From: Thermodesulfobacteriota bacterium | Lineage (GTDB): Bacteria > Desulfobacterota > S145-22 | DNA: 6,286 bases | Assembly (NCBI GenBank): GCA_024763435.1 | Contig: JANTFN010000105.1 | Coordinates: 1-6,286 of the forward strand | Direction of reading: 5' to 3' | Notes under the pieces: generated by a model | The model's database searches: none | What the model was told of the DNA's origin: nothing | Seen by the model: only the letters and a program-made list of their open reading frames with translations | Position numbers and translations under genes: made by a program | Part shown: positions 6,034-6,286 of the stretch, one piece after another | Numbering within the stretch: position 1 is the first letter of the stretch | How the letters are laid out: each line of letters starts with the position of its first letter

Positions 6034-6286
6034 ATGAAAGAAATCGCGATTAAAATTGCCGGTGAATGCGAAGAAGCGGTGCTGGCCTGTCTGTTTGAAA
6101 AGGGAATCAGTGGTGTGGTACACCCACCTGTCGCTAACTCGGAAAATATAATTATAGCATTTTATTTAGACGAAAAAAAATGGAAACTCTTCAAACCTGA
6201 ACTTGCCTCAAAACTCCTGGAGATGACCAATATTTTCGGGGTTTCTGCGGCAAAAATTTCTGAAAGACACCTGGAAGAAGAGGTCT
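6034..6286 (+). CDS. prmA: N-terminal part of a PrmA-like ribosomal protein L11 methyltransferase (truncated by window)
   Basis: Eighty-four codons are visible before the right edge, beginning MKEIAIKIAGECEEAVLACL. PrmA is a cytoplasmic enzyme that trimethylates ribosomal protein L11 using S-adenosylmethionine. Its N-terminal domain has the pattern seen here: a first strand, a helix with EEAV..LLFE-like residues (13-24), a Gly-rich turn (GISGVV, 24-29), a strand then DEKKW (IIIAFYLDEKKW, 39-50), a second helix, and an acidic stretch before the linker (SERHLEEEV, 76-84). The methyltransferase domain with its SAM-binding glycine motif lies outside the window, so the assignment is by N-terminal resemblance only. 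The gene is divergent from the envelope operon and probably not functionally tied to it. The ATG lacks a good ribosome binding site. Confidence 0.5.
   Translation, partial: MKEIAIKIAGECEEAVLACLFEKGISGVVHPPVANSENIIIAFYLDEKKWKLFKPELASKLLEMTNIFGVSAAKISERHLEEEV

Noticed and set aside
1..6286. CRISPR array, transposase, tRNA or rRNA
   Set aside because: No regularly spaced short repeats, no insertion-sequence ends or transposase motifs, and no tRNA-like or rRNA-like stretch were seen. The only long direct repeat is the coding module A.

Overview
The window carries a compact three-gene minus-strand block for exported proteins, the first codons of a fourth gene in the same direction, and one divergent plus-strand gene cut off by the right edge. 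Base composition is near-balanced in the genes and AT-rich in the single intergenic region. The signal peptides, Shine-Dalgarno sites and sigma70-like promoters are bacterial. The discoidin-like domain ending GADIDAVGAI and the WTDGC variant of L,D-transpeptidase fit a Gram-negative, perhaps a deltaproteobacterial (Desulfobacterota-like) lineage. That placement is an impression from family style, not a demonstrated assignment.

Layout, in order of minus-strand transcription from right to left. At 5836-5865 lies a good sigma70-like promoter (TTGTAT, 18 bp, TATAAT). It is followed by an L,D-transpeptidase with a YkuD domain (5768-5244), starting at an ATG with a strong ribosome binding site. One base after its stop comes a 407-residue secreted protein of no recognised family (5242-4019). 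After 24 bases comes a 1312-residue secreted multidomain protein (3994-56), built from a duplicated ~95-residue module, a cysteine-rich domain, a discoidin-like domain, Ig-like folds and two carboxypeptidase-regulatory-like domains. At the left edge (13-1) a new gene starts behind a clear ribosome binding site.

On the plus strand from 6034 is the N-terminal 84 residues of a protein that looks like ribosomal protein L11 methyltransferase (PrmA). The 265-base divergent region (5769-6033) holds the transpeptidase promoter, a T-tailed hairpin, and a possible promoter for the plus-strand gene with a dyad between its -35 and -10.

The spacing (1, 24 and 42 bases) and the shared direction suggest one operon. 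A periplasmic peptidoglycan cross-linking enzyme is made together with two exported proteins, one of them large and adhesin-like. A plausible reading is a cell-surface or envelope structure whose assembly, anchoring or local wall remodelling uses the dedicated transpeptidase. The sequence does not prove this functional link. The most unusual items are the two-half architecture of the giant protein with its near-copy module, and the family-less cysteine-rich 407-residue partner.
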